Assembly (NCBI GenBank): GCA_026874595.1 | Contig: CM049316.1 | Span: forward strand, 28,503,339 to 28,567,338 | Direction: 5' to 3' | Source of the DNA: Sipunculus nudus | Taxonomy: Eukaryota; Annelida; Sipuncula; Golfingiida; Sipunculidae | Length of the DNA stretch: 64,000 bases | Part shown: piece by piece, positions 38,580 to 64,000 of the stretch | How the letters are laid out: each line of letters starts with the position of its first letter | How positions within the stretch are numbered: the stretch's first letter is position 1 | Position numbers and translations under genes: made by a program | The notes under the pieces: generated by a model | Seen by the model: only the letters and a program-made list of their open reading frames with translations | Told to the model about the DNA's origin: nothing | Databases searched by the model: none

Positions 38580-39540
38580 CAATTCTCACTGCACATTTAG
38601 ACACTTCTTGCCATAGCTTCCATGCGCTCTCCTTGTACGCTTCGCTGCTGTCCGCGGTGAGAGCATCCATGGAACTGAATACGTACGCCGCATAATTCGC
38701 AGTTAGCACTGTTCATTCGATGAACTGAAATCCAGAATTGACTGATAGAAATCAAGAACTCTCAGCTTTCAGATAAGACAAAGAAAACATGGTGAATTTC
38801 GGGCCGAGCATTATCTGAGAACCTTCAGTTTGGTCATGCACTTTTCAACAACTCGAGTAAGAACACATTTTATCTCTGTATGATTGATCAAGCCAAAAGA
38901 AGTATACGCTCATCGAGCAGCTACAGGTTGCTGCGGTCAAGACCTCAGCCCTGTGCGCTCCTTAAGCATGTTCTCTGAGCCAACAGTCGCAGTGCCACGC
39001 CAAGCCAAGCAGGGAGCCGTAGAGGGCGCCATCTTCTCTCCTGGTTGTTGTCCTTGTTTAGAAAGCTACAGCATCCACAGCCACAAAGCCAGAAGCAACC
39101 CGCATTCCCTCCACCGATCCCAGCAGCGGACCAGCCATGCCATTCGAGAGCCGAACTCGATCCTTGTGAACGACCTTACTTCGAGACCCAAAGCCCTTTT
39201 ACCTGCGATTTCGGTCATTTGGACCGTTTAACCAGTTTCCGTATGATTGGTATTCTCTTTAAATCATCGCATTAAACACGTTTCCGTATCAAGTTATCTT
39301 ATTCTTCCTGCTATCCGTGTGCAAGTTAGTTCTTATTTCCCTCCCTGCGCGACGCAGGAAAATACGATTTAGACTGGCCCAGTCGTACTGCCACCTCGCG
39401 CCAGATTATATAACTAATTTACGGCTCTCTGACTGACTATTGAGAGCTAGCACTGAGCCACGTCTACCGCAATGTGCAATCACGTTAGTAGCAAACATAT
39501 ATACTAAAGCCCTGGCACGGCTATACATGAGGTAGAAGAG
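38580..39540. other. Unidentified GC- and CpG-richer stretch
   Basis: Visibly richer in GC and CpG than its neighbours (e.g. CGCTGCTGTCCGCGG near 38644, TGCGCGACGCAGG near 39345). Two overlapping frames (38884-39231 and 39045-39275) are open but show no known motif. It could be an old transposon, an LTR or a CpG-island-like region. Confidence 0.3.
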
Positions 39541-39697
39541 TCGCAGGTCGTTTGAGAGAGAAAAGGCTTTTATTAATCATATATATTTTAGGTTTTCTTA
39601 GTGTGTCGTCGTACACGTTCAGCTACATCATAGGAAGGTCGTATAAGCTCAAGCGTGACACACAAAATGGAATAAAATTGGCATCGTGGGAACGATA

Positions 39698-39715
39698 ATA
39701 TTAATAATAATAATG

Positions 39716-39749
<34 letters not shown>

Positions 39750-39770
39750 TAATAACTGATGTGAAAATTT

Positions 39771-39846
<76 letters not shown>
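39698..39846. repeat. (AAT)n then (TA)n microsatellites
   Basis: ATA/AAT triplets at 39698-39746 and about 37 TA dinucleotides at 39773-39846. Isoleucine/tyrosine-rich frames here are artefacts. Confidence 0.95.
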
Positions 39847-39847
<1 letters not shown>

Positions 39848-40429
39848 GTGTGTGTATGGGTCAGAGGGTCTCTCCTATAAATTGGCAATGACCTTAACCT
39901 TTACAATGGAGAGAAACCGTACGTCAGTGGCATTTTGTGAATAAATAGTTTGCTCGGAAGTTTCCTGAAAGGCTGGTTCCATATACGGTTTTCCCATTAT
40001 AGTGATGTTGGTATTGTGGCACCATATTCACTGGGACCAGTGGGTTTTAATTATATTTTGAACAGAGTAAATTACAGTCGAACCCCTTTAATCCGGCACC
40101 ATCGAAGATAAAGCATTATGCCGGATTATGTATCGAGAACATCTTAAGCAGAATACACCAACCAGGAGAAAGCAAGGCGTGCTGTACACGAAATTTATAC
40201 GTACAATATTTTGTACTTCTTTGATCTAGAGTATGTCTATACTGTATACAGCAAAGCTGTATAAATAGTTCATGGTCGTGACTCTGAGATAGCCGTGAAT
40301 ACACGACTCTGTAAGCATTTATATTGGTCTGGTAAGCCTAAATTGAGTCGTGATACAAGCCCTTTGGGGTAATGTACTCCTACGGCCACTCATCGTATTG
40401 CATTGATATCGTGGTAAACAGGCAATAGT

Positions 40430-40585
40430 CTTAACAATACCAATACTCTGGTTGTATAGACTCAAATGTGTTTCAGAGGGCCGAAGTGGCGCTAGAACCT
40501 GAGAGAACCTGAGAGAGAAAGGTCCCCTTCAGAGCAATTAACTCAAGAGTTTAGGTTTCTTGGGAATGGGTGTATGCGTTGGTCA
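40430..40585 (+). repeat. Third copy of the 35.7-kb spacer block
   Basis: Matches 35668-35825, including CAGAGGGCCGAAGTGGCGCT and CAGAGCAATTAACTCAA. It has a small internal GAGAGAACCT duplication. Confidence 0.8.
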
Positions 40586-41335
40586 TAGTCCTGTGCATGA
40601 TCATCTTCCTTTAATTGATTCCCCGTCGTATTGGGGGAGTACTACCAAAATGGTCCAATCTGTCCGTCCGTCCGTCCGACCCAATCCTTTTACCATCTAT
40701 CTCTTTAATCCCTTGCGTATTTCTTCACCAAATTTTACAGACGTACTCATCAAGGGACCGACGTGATTTTCACATGACTGACTTGTTTGCCAATATGGTG
40801 CATATTGCGTTAACCGTTAAATTCATGAACTGCTCCATGAATTAGTACCAAATTTTCAAGACATATTGATCACATGACTGACCTGTGGGTGTAATCTTCA
40901 GGTGTCGCCACCTCTGTTTAGCGATTTCTGCGATCCAAATGATCTTTTTCATTTTCCTTCATATATAAGTCAGTAAATAAGAACACTTTAGATATAAGAG
41001 ATATAAGGGCACCACTGATGCCACACATTCTTAGTTAAACACATATTTGTCTCTAATCCCTTGTTTTTTTTCTTTGAACAAGACCTGTGGGCCATGTGCG
41101 CAGTGATATTTTAAAGGGGTTTTAGATATTCACATTTCTCAATATTTGCTTTTTTAACTGTGCAGTTTTATCTTGGACAGCTTTATCCGTTAATAGCACT
41201 TGTGGCGCCAACTATGTGGGTCGTCAGGAGATGTGGCCAAGTGTCTCGAACCTGTTGTTAATGGGGTTTTCTGTGAGATCTTTACTTTGACTCCATTTCA
41301 TACTTTTTTTTACTTATTCCCTCATTATTATTGTA

Positions 41336-44190
41336 TCCGCCAAAACGAAGTTTTGCGGATACTATGTTTTTGACCGGGTTCCGCCGCCGCCGCCGCGTTC
41401 GTTTCCGGAGAACTGCTCTGAGACTACTGGAGAGATTTTTCCGAAACTTACACAAATTATCGGGTCACATGTGAACTGGTGCCTAACCAAGTGACCTTGA
41501 CCTCTGACCTTTCGTCTCTGCCCAGTGTCCGTTTGTGCGTCTGTTTCCACACATAAACCCATATATCTCGGGAACCGTTTGACCGATCCGGAAAATTTTT
41601 TTACACAAATGTAGCCCTGGGATAGCTTTATAACATACACAACAAAAGGTGGCGCCACCTGCAACCATTTTTGCACAGTGTCCATCTGTTCATCTGCCTG
41701 GGGTTAAAATCACTCATATCTCTGCAGTGGTTTGACTAATTCACCTAAAATTCGGCATGCGTATACATACTAGATAGCTTTCTCGATTTTATGACAGGTG
41801 GCGCCACCTACATTCACGTTAACGCTCTACACATAAACCCATATATCTCAGGAACCGTTTGACCGATCCGGAAAAAAATTTTACACAAATGTAGCCCTGG
41901 GATAGCTTTATAACATACACAACTAAAGGTAGCGCCACCTGCAACCATGTTTGCACAGTGTCCATCTGTTCATCTGCCTGGGGTTAAAATCACTCATATC
42001 TCTGCAGTGGTTTGACTAATTCACCTAAAATTCGGCATGTGTATACATCCTAGATAGCTTTCTCGATTTTATGACAGGTGGCGCCACCTACATTCACATT
42101 AACGCTCCACACATAAACCCATATATCTCGGGAACCGGTTGACCGATCCGGAAAAAAATTTTTACACTAATGTAGCCCTGGGATAGCTTTATAACATACA
42201 CAACAAAAGGTGGCGTCACCTGCAACCATGTTTGCACAGTGTCCATTTGTTCATCTGCCTGGGGTTAAAATCACTCATATCTCTGCAGTGGTTTGACTAA
42301 TTCACCTAAAAGTCGGCATGCGTATACATCCTAGATAGCTTTCTCGATTTTATGACAGGTGGCGCCACCTACATTCACGGTAACGCTGCAGACATCCAAG
42401 CTCATATCTCGGGAACCGTTTGACCAATCAGGAAAAAAAATTTACACAAATGTAGCCCTTGGATAGCTTTATAACATTCACAAAAATGGTGGCGTCACCT
42501 GCAGCCATTTTTACACAGCGTCCATCTGTTTGTCTGCCTTTGGTTAAAATCACTCATATCCCTGCAGTGGTTTGACCAAATTACCTGAAATTCAGCATGC
42601 TTATACATCCCGCATAGCTTTCTTGATTTTATGACAGGTGGTGCCACCTACATTCACATTCATGCTGTAGACATCCATGCTTATATCTCCGGACTCATTC
42701 AACCAATCAGGAAAATTTTTTTACACAAATGAAGCCCTTGGACAGCTTTAAAACATACACAAAAATGGTAGCGCCACCTGCAACCATGTTTGCACAGTGT
42801 CCATCTGTTCATCTGCCTGGGGTTAAAATCACTCATATCTCTGCAGTGGTTTGACTAATTCACCTAAAATTCGGCATGTGTATACATCCTAGATAGCTTT
42901 CTCGATTTCATGACAGGTGGCGCCACCTACATTCACGTTAACGCTCCACACATACACCCTTATATATCTCGGGAACCGTTTGACCGATCCGGAAAAATTT
43001 TTTACACAAATGTAGCCCTGGGAATGCTTTATAACATACACAACAAAAGGTGGCGCCACCTGCAACCATGTTTGCACAGTGTCCATTTGTTCATCTGCAT
43101 GGGGTTAAAATCACTCATATCTCTGCAGTGGTTTGACTAATTCACCTAAAAATCGGCATGCGTATACATCCTAGATAGCTTTCTCGATTTTATGACAGGT
43201 GGCGCCACCTACATTCACATTAACGCTCCACACATAAACCCATATATCTCGGGAACCGGTTGACCGATCCGGAAAAAAAATTTTACACTAATGTAGCCCT
43301 GGGATAGCTTTATAACATACACAACAAAAGGTGGCGCCACCTGCAACCATGTTTGCACAGTGTCCATCTGTTCATCTGCCTGGGGTTAAAATCACTCATA
43401 TCTCTGCAGTGGTTTGACTAATTCACCTAAAAGTCGGCATGCGTATACATCCTAGATAGCTTTCTCGATTTTATGACAGGTGGCGCCACCTACATTCACG
43501 TTAACGCTGCAGACATCCAAGCTCATATCTCGGGAACCGTTTGACCAATCAGGAAAAAAAATTTACAAAAATGTAGCCCTTGGATAGCTTTATAACATTC
43601 ACAAAAATGGTGGCGTCACCTGCAGCCATTTTTACACAGCGTCCATCTGTTTGTCTGCCTTTGGTTAAAATCACTCATATCCCTGCAGTGGTTTGACCAA
43701 ATTACCTGAAATTCAGCATGCTTATACATCCCGCATAGCTTTCTTGATTTTATGACAGGTGGTGCCACCTACATTCACATTCATGCTGTAGACATCCATG
43801 CTTATATCTCCGGACTCATTCAACCAATCAGGAAAATTTTTTACACAAATGAAGCCCTTGGACAGCTTTAAAACATACACAAAAATGGTGGCGCAACCTG
43901 CAGCCATTTTTGCACAGCGTCCATCTGTTTGTCTGCTGTGGGATAAAATTACTCATATCTCTACAGTGGTTTGACTTTTCCACATCAAATTTTGCTTGTG
44001 TATATATCTTGGATAGTTTCAAATAACAGGTGGCGCCACCTACAATCATGTTTATGTGGCAGAGATCCGTTCTAATATTTAACACATGTAACTCTATATC
44101 CCCTTGCCACTCAATCCATGCCTTACTACACCCGTCCTTCTCTGATTTTGGCGGATACACGTAGTCGCTTGTCGACTACCCGTATTCTAG
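41336..44190 (+). mobile_element. Helitron/Helentron-like non-autonomous element with internal tandem array
   Basis: The left end starts TC after an A (A|TCCGCCAAAACG). The right end is a 7-bp-stem hairpin (GTAGTCG-CTTGT-CGACTAC, 44161-44179) followed 7 bases later by CTAG and a host T. These are Helitron-type ends. An inverted 12-bp pair, TATCCGCCAAAA (41335) and TTTTGGCGGATA (about 44146), lies subterminally, as in Helentron-associated (HINE/DINE-1-like) elements. The interior is almost entirely 280-bp tandem repeats. There is no coding capacity; open frames inside it are products of the repeat. Confidence 0.7.
41545..44090 (+). repeat. 280-bp tandem array with 1121-bp higher-order unit
   Basis: Nine copies of a 279-281-bp unit, anchored at ATATCTCGGGAACCG: 41571, 41851, 42131, 42412, 42691, 42972, 43252, 43533, 43812. 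Copies 2-5 and 6-9 correspond one to one at exactly 1121 bp, each set sharing private variants (e.g. the divergent CTCCGGACTCATT copy at 42691 and 43812). This is a tetramer duplicated as a block. Each unit carries two AGGTGGCGCCACCT palindromes or variants. Confidence 0.9.
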
Positions 44191-45293
44191 TTTAAATCCT
44201 GCTTTTGTAAGCACATAGTCTGTCGTTTTTAAAAGTACCGCGGGGGTTCAATAGGTGAGAGCAAACATGGCAAATATGAATGCTAAGAATTAGGTCATTG
44301 TGACCTAGTTTCACCAATATAACAATGTTCTTGGGTAAACAGTAAGCTAAAAATCATCCGCAGTATGAATTCACTGGCATTAAAAGGTTAAATGATTCAC
44401 ACGGCGGGCTATTTTCTTTTAATAGACAAGAGAGAAAAGAGCTGTATACTTTTTGTTCCAATGTAAAATAAATTTACAATGCCAAAAATATTTATCATGG
44501 CCGTAATAAATTCTACACAAAAAAGGTTTGTTTTCAGGCACATATTGTATGTCACATTCCACATTAAGTTTGCTGGTTAGATTGGTAGGATTTACCCAAT
44601 GTCTACGTAGTATTTTAATTATAATATAGAGAAAAATCCATTTACTTGTATCAAGGGTATATTGATAAGTTGTCAATGATTCAGATCGCAAAGACTAAAC
44701 ACATATCTAATGTAATACATATCGAAAAGAAGCAACTGATTCCAGAAATATCTATAGTGCTGATATATTAATGTATTGAAGAAATAAAAACATAAGAAAC
44801 ACTTGCTATTCCGAGCTCTTTCGATATATTTATTTTTATTATAATACATCGATATACGTTCAAACAATAGTATATCAGTATTTGTTACCATGATACTGAT
44901 ATGCGCCATTATGCAATCATATACACGATCGTAAATGCATCATGCAAACTCGATACCTAAAATGCAATATAGTTTCTACAAGCATTCATAATTATATCAA
45001 AATTCAACGGAGCGCCTACATGTAAACTGGAGTAACATTAAGAGAACATTTGGTAATATTTTATTCAGAGGTTTACCATTTATAAACATACAAGTTTTAT
45101 GTGAAGATTAGTGTACTCTTCTATCAATCCGTCAAATCAGGTATAGTTTAAAAAATCGATAAAGCTACCTCAGGTTTATGACCAGATTTTCATACATTTA
45201 TATGCTGGCATAACATTGGGATGAATACATATAGTGTATATTATTGACAGAGCGGCAGTTATAAGTTTAAGATAATTATCACCATTAGCATAC

Positions 45294-45644
45294 AGTCCTT
45301 CTGCAGCGGTTATACACTGCAGTCGTTCCAGATCTCCTTCGCTTTAACCGCTGATTTGTTCAGCAATTTTTTTTCTCGGGATTTTTACACCAGGGCTGAC
45401 ACAGGGTCAAGAATAAAAATCAGACCGATAAGAACGTGGTATTGCATTGTGGATCAAACCAATGATAGTGGGGTGTCGCGTGTTTGGAACTTGGGAGCTG
45501 GATGCACAATGCAATATCAATTGATTCAATTCTTTACCCTGTGCAGGCCCTGGTGGTAAAACCCGGAGAATCTTGCAGTACAAAACAGCGGTTAAACCGA
45601 AGAAGACATAGATCGACTGCAGTGTTTAATCGTAGCGTGAGGGG
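45294..45644. mobile_element. Long-TIR MITE, family A copy 2
   Basis: Shares TATACACTGCAGTCGTTCCAG and AGCTGGATGCACA blocks with 12207-12629. It has its own inverted arms (GGTTATACACTGCAGTCG at 45308 against CGACTGCAGTGTTTAATCG at 45613; TTTAACCGCTG against CAGCGGTTAAA). More degenerate than copy 1. Confidence 0.65.
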
Positions 45645-45778
45645 TGTACTGTTATATTAACACAGCTCGTGATGAGATACGCACCTCTGCCAAAAATATC
45701 TGTTTTGCTGTTGAAATGACAAAAATATTATATAAAAAACATTTTTATATCCTCAGGCAGTGGAAAATGTTTTTTGTC

Positions 45779-45985
45779 CCCGCTTCCTCGGACCGGGGGA
45801 CATTGATTTGGGTTTGTTTCTGTCTGTCCTGTTTGTCTGTCCTACTGTCTGTCCGTCAGGTTTTCGTTTCCGTGTGACAACTTTCCCTAAATATTATCCG
45901 ATTTCATTCAGCTTTGGGTCAGTGATTGCTCTCATGCTTACCCTGGATGGGATTGATTTGGTGTGTCTGTCTGATAAGATAATAA
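45779..45985 (+). repeat. Dispersed repeat, inverted relative to 51400-51600
   Basis: CCCCGCTTCCTCGGACCGGG, GACATTGATTTGGGTTTGT, a CTGTCTGTCC run, GGTTTTCGTTTCCGTG, then GATTGCTCTCATGCTTACC. The reverse complement of the whole block is at 51400-51600. Confidence 0.85.
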
Positions 45986-45999
45986 AACAATAGGATCTT

Positions 46000-47095
46000 T
46001 CATTGTTGATATGATGAATCGGCACATTTAGTGTCCCTTAAAACTAACAGGTGTCGCTACCGGGGGAAATAAATTTGCTTGTTATCCTAGAATCTAACTG
46101 ACCTTATTCATTAATTTAGATGTGAAATATCATTAAAGGGACAGGTTCGTCTCCCATATATATTCTCACAGTTATTCATAAATCTCTACACACAGGAGTA
46201 TGAACCATTCCAACGATCCTCGTACCTACCTGTTCCCCATATGTAGAGCCAAACAATGGTTATATTGAGAACTGATAAAGGGTCTCCTCGATGTCTGCAC
46301 CACAGAAACCCTCATGAAGGTCTTGTTAGAACGTTTACACAGGTTCTATATGAAACCTTTTAAAGTTATTGCAAGAATCGAATGGTTTCCAACCGTTGTA
46401 AAGAACCTTTATGGGACCTGATAAAAATCCCCATATATGATCACATCTCCACGTTAATTATTGAAATTGGTCCTTGCTGAAAACATGACAATTATCAAAT
46501 TATATCTAATTATCTAAATGTATGTTTACTTCGAATGGGTATATATATTGCCCTTAACCTTTTTTTGTTCCGCATAATGTAAGGAGATTCCTTGTATACA
46601 TCGATAGCTAGGATTATATCAACATAAGCGACAGTATTATAGTAATGTAATAATATGTTGGCACGGGAGCATCTGCTTTCTTTTTTTATTAAAAGAATAA
46701 TTTTCAGTTCTTTTATAAGTTTATATACATTACATGTATTGTATAGTATATTCCACCAGAGGGTGCCATCATATTTTAGAGATTTATCGTTAAAACGATG
46801 GTTTGATGATTTGATTAAACCTGTGCAATATTCGAAAATTTAATACCAATTAATGCCCATGCTTTACGGGTAATTACTATCTGAAACCAACCCCCTAAGA
46901 ACTGTCGAAGGACGCATATCACCCGTAACCGAATATCACCCCCGAAGAATACTACCAGTAACAAAACCTCTACCACGAATATTTTAAAGACACATTACTA
47001 AAAACATCCGGCATATTATGAATAATATCGTGTCACCGACATTGCATGATTGGTTATTGTTTGTTAATACTGTACCGGACGTTCAAATATCTGTG
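46000..47095. other. Intergenic, nothing recognised
   Basis: Short open frames only. Confidence 0.4.
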
Positions 47096-47099
47096 ACAG

Positions 47100-47755
47100 A
47101 TCAGCCGGCCTCCCATTTAAAAAAAAAGATCCGGCAGGAAAAATCGGCTGTAGAAATCCTTGAAAAGGTCAAGGATTTCCTGCCTATTAATATCCGGCCG
47201 GAAAATTCGGTAGATGTGATGTCGGAACCAAAAAAATAGGCGGATTAGGCCAAAACAAAACCAAAATAAATTATGGTTTTCAGGCATTTTTTCAGAAATC
47301 GGTGCGGGCGGGCGATATTTTATATTTTACCTTTTTTGTATGTTTCGATAAAAATGTCTTATGATCAGGGAAAAGCATGAAAACAGCACAATGTTTTTCC
47401 TAAACAGGTAAAAGCACTACAGCACTATATATTTATATTTTTAAAAGATGAACTCAAAATAAAAATTTTTATTCGGGGGGTTAAAACTGACCCGGGCGGT
47501 GCCTGAGAACCATACCTTTTATTTTTTTGGCCTTATTCAGAAAGGTTTCCTTCTTTCATCATTCATGACGTCAACAACAGTTCAGAAGAAGAAACCAGAA
47601 GTGACCAAAATGTACGGAAAAAAATCTCTTCATATGCTCGCTAAAATCGGTAGGTGCAGGCATATGCCTGCCGACCAGACTTGTAAATTTGTCCGGCCGC
47701 GTAAAAAAATCGGCAGGCAAAATTAAATCGGTTGATGGGAGACCGGCTTTTTGCA
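47100..47755. repeat. Possible DNA element with GCCGG-rich inverted ends
   Basis: AGCCGGCCTCCCATTTAAAA at the left and GATGGGAGACCGGCTTTTTG at the right are inverted. CCGGCAGG/CCTGCCGA motifs repeat inside. No transposase frame; ends not precisely set. Confidence 0.4.
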
Positions 47756-48089
47756 AGTGCATGCGACCACATTGACTATTTCGGCCGATTTTGTATTCTG
47801 AACTTGGACGTATTTAAGGTGTAGCCATATTTTCCAGTCATAACAGCATAGTATAGGTAAATGCTTTGCTTATATTGTAAATCATAAACATATTGGCGAT
47901 TAGAATATACAATTTATTTGAATTATTTTAGTGCTTTTATGTCATTAAGTCAGAGGTTTTCGGCGAAAGTCCGGCGTAAAACATCCTTTGACTGTATCTT
48001 AGAGTTTTGGTACTACCAAATCCAAAACGAAGATGCGGTCTCACATTAAACACAGATGTCGTAAAAACAGAATGTCATAAACTGTAATA

Positions 48090-48095
48090 TTTATT
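48090..48095 (-). terminator. Candidate polyadenylation signal of the transporter gene
   Basis: The minus strand reads AATAAA here (TTTATT on the plus strand), about 125 bases past the transporter stop codon. The distance is typical for a short 3' UTR. Confidence 0.45.
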
Positions 48096-48216
48096 TGCAA
48101 AACTGAATTGTTCATTGTGTGTAATAGTACCCTTTAATTTTACCCTTCAGAATCTTTATAAAAATAGGAAATGCCATCGAAAACCTGACTGCACGCAGTA
48201 GTTGATGGGACAATAA

Positions 48217-62535
<14,319 letters not shown>

Positions 62536-63119
62536 GAGAAGACCTCTGTAAAGAGAAGTAAATTTTGCATAGATAGACATTCCTTATATCATGCCATTTA
62601 AATTGTTTAGATTTCCCTCTGTGTGTGTGTGTGTGTGTGTGAGCGAGAGAATCCTGTTTCGGCGAACGAAAATACCTTTTGAAAATACTTTTAATTGTTG
62701 TTGAGTACTACGCCGGAAGTGGAGGTAATTAAAATTAATCTCTAAAGGACGTGAGTCACGGAAGTCATATTTTTTACGGCGTGCCTCCATGTCGTCCACA
62801 TAAGGAAACAGTGCGGCACAAAGTGGACGCACAATTTCCAAACGCGTGTGCGAACATTAAATTAGGTGAAAGAGGTGGCATGTAGCATTGCACTTAGTCT
62901 AGATAGAAAAACCGAGAAATACCATTTTAATTATGTCTGTATGCCTGAGAATCATTTACCTCCCAACAATAAAAAAGTATCCCCCATCAGGTAGTTCATA
63001 TTGGTATCTCTTTTGTAAATATAAGAGAAGGACAATTGCATCTGTGTGTATTACTGTGTATGCAGTCAGGGATCCTTTAATTTTGATATTTTTTTTCATA
63101 TATAAAATATCGAAAATGT

Positions 63120-63470
63120 CGGGAAAATAACGAAAGTGTCTACCGCAATGAAATTAAAACTTTAAATTCGTGGTGCTCAGAAAATAATTCGGAGTTAAAT
63201 GTGAAGAAAACCAAGGAGATGATTGACTTTAAAATGAAGAAGACTGAAATATTACCCTGAGGAATTGAAGGCTCCGAGGTTGAAATCGTTGACTGTTTTA
63301 AGTTTTTATGAATTTATATTTCTTCTGATTTGAAGTGGGCCGAAAATGTTAATTACTGCGTAAAGAAGGCACAACAACGTTCACTCATTCTAAGGAACCT
63401 AAAAGATTTCGGGCTTAGCCAACCGATTCTATTTTATCGGGCGGTAAAACTCTCCCCTGGCTGTAACGCA
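63120..63470 (+). pseudogene. Degraded LINE reverse transcriptase fragment
   Basis: Broken frames give LNSWCSENNSELNVKKTKE, EVEIVDCFKFL, SDLKWAENVNYCVKKAQQR and FGLSQPILFYRAV. These are characteristic of the region after the RT catalytic core in Rex1/L2-type elements. Stops lie near 63257 and 63308. Confidence 0.75.
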
Positions 63471-63509
63471 AACAGAGAACAAATAGAATTGTTTGTGTTA
63501 CAGGCCTGT

Positions 63510-63545
63510 ACAGTGGCGGATCCAGAAATTCCGGAACAGAGGGCG
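63510..63545. repeat. Possible DNA-transposon end
   Basis: CAGTGGCGGATCCAGAAATT resembles a terminal inverted repeat start common to animal DNA-transposon MITEs. No partner end is seen before 64000. Confidence 0.3.
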
Positions 63546-63606
63546 CTAATCTACTGGGTTCGAAGTTGATGGATATTAAGCAACATATTTGTGCAATAAC
63601 ATATTA

Positions 63607-63607
63607 C

Positions 63608-63655
<48 letters not shown>
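63607..63655. repeat. (TA)n microsatellite
   Basis: Roughly 24 TA units, followed by AATTAATATTATTATT. Confidence 0.95.
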
Positions 63656-63659
<4 letters not shown>

Positions 63660-64000
63660 TATTATTATTACATACGTTATATATTTTTTAGCCTATGAAT
63701 TGATTATTCACCTATATGAATAAATCTAAAGGCATGTTCATTTGGGAAGTTAATTACAGGTACACGGGAGAGGGTTTTGGAGGGATTGAGAACAATTTTA
63801 AATATGCAAAGTAAAGCGGACACTTTGAGGCAATTTTCACAAAAAAATATGAGGATTTCTGTTCCTTTACTACTGTGCCCTTAAATGTATCACGTAGTCA
63901 AACTTCAAAGAGTGTGGATTCACGTGTAAACATCTATCGTATTTATAATTCCTCCACATTTTGCTATTAACTGGAAAGTCCAAACATTCAGTCGTTTATA

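Noticed and set aside
39649-39888. Isoleucine/tyrosine-rich frames on both strands
   Set aside because: Translation of (AAT)n and (TA)n microsatellites.
41545-44090. CRISPR-like array
   Set aside because: Repeats are 280 bp with no short-repeat/unique-spacer pattern, in a eukaryotic genome.
41362-44160. Several overlapping frames of 60-110 codons
   Set aside because: They recur with the 280-bp array and share no conserved start or domain.
47018-47239. 73-codon plus-strand frame
   Set aside because: Lies across the left end of a GCCGG-flanked repeat; no domain or splice context.
62584-62841. 85-codon minus-strand frame as transporter N-terminus
   Set aside because: A good acceptor at 62546 and the conserved start at 62535 make it upstream non-coding sequence with a CA/GT repeat.

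Overview
This is eukaryotic nuclear DNA from an invertebrate animal. It is AT-rich and sparsely genic, with GT-AG introns and many fragments of non-LTR, LTR, Helitron-like, MITE and tRNA-SINE repeats. The repeat style (a signal-less nucleotidase gene, HINE-like elements with internal tandem arrays, 'tgtccgtccgtcc' dispersed repeats) suggests a lophotrochozoan, most likely a mollusc such as a bivalve. That assignment is inference; no species marker was seen.

Layout. 1-14.3 kb: intergenic, made of nested repeats. These include a MITE inside a tRNA-derived SINE (1.1-1.8 kb), a 657-bp foldback element inside an L1-like reverse transcriptase relic (3.1-4.7 kb), several copies of one dispersed repeat family (4.7-9.1 kb), a 396-bp palindrome (6.2-6.6 kb), a possible solo LTR (10.7 kb) and a long-TIR MITE (12.2 kb). 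14.97-28.75 kb (+): a complete 13-exon gene for a cytosolic 5'-nucleotidase/metallophosphoesterase of about 609 residues, with all metal-binding motifs, preceded by an 11-copy 41-bp minisatellite. Its introns hold a SINE, a 140-bp triplication, a small TA-flanked MITE and an antisense L2/CR1-like LINE. 28.75-48.2 kb: intergenic, with HINE-like repeats. The largest is a 2.86-kb Helitron/Helentron-like element (41.3-44.2 kb) filled with nine 280-bp repeats in a higher-order arrangement.

48.2-62.5 kb (-): a 4-exon SLC16/monocarboxylate-transporter-like gene (422 residues). Its 10.6-kb first intron contains a 7.6-kb Ty3/gypsy-type LTR retrotransposon in the same orientation as the gene, with paired LTRs, a perfect 5-bp target duplication, a primer-binding site and a polypurine tract. 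The retrotransposon's domain order is gag-protease-integrase-reverse transcriptase-RNase H, i.e. integrase lies upstream of reverse transcriptase. That is the copia-like order of the unusual Gmr1 lineage, and it is the most distinctive finding here. The copy is disabled by an early gag stop and frame breaks. 62.5-64 kb: upstream flank of the transporter gene, with a degraded LINE.

The two host genes are unrelated in function and converge towards each other with about 19.5 kb between their stop codons. I found no CRISPR, rRNA or intact tRNA gene, and no evidence of an undescribed multi-gene system. The novelty lies in the mobile elements and their nesting.
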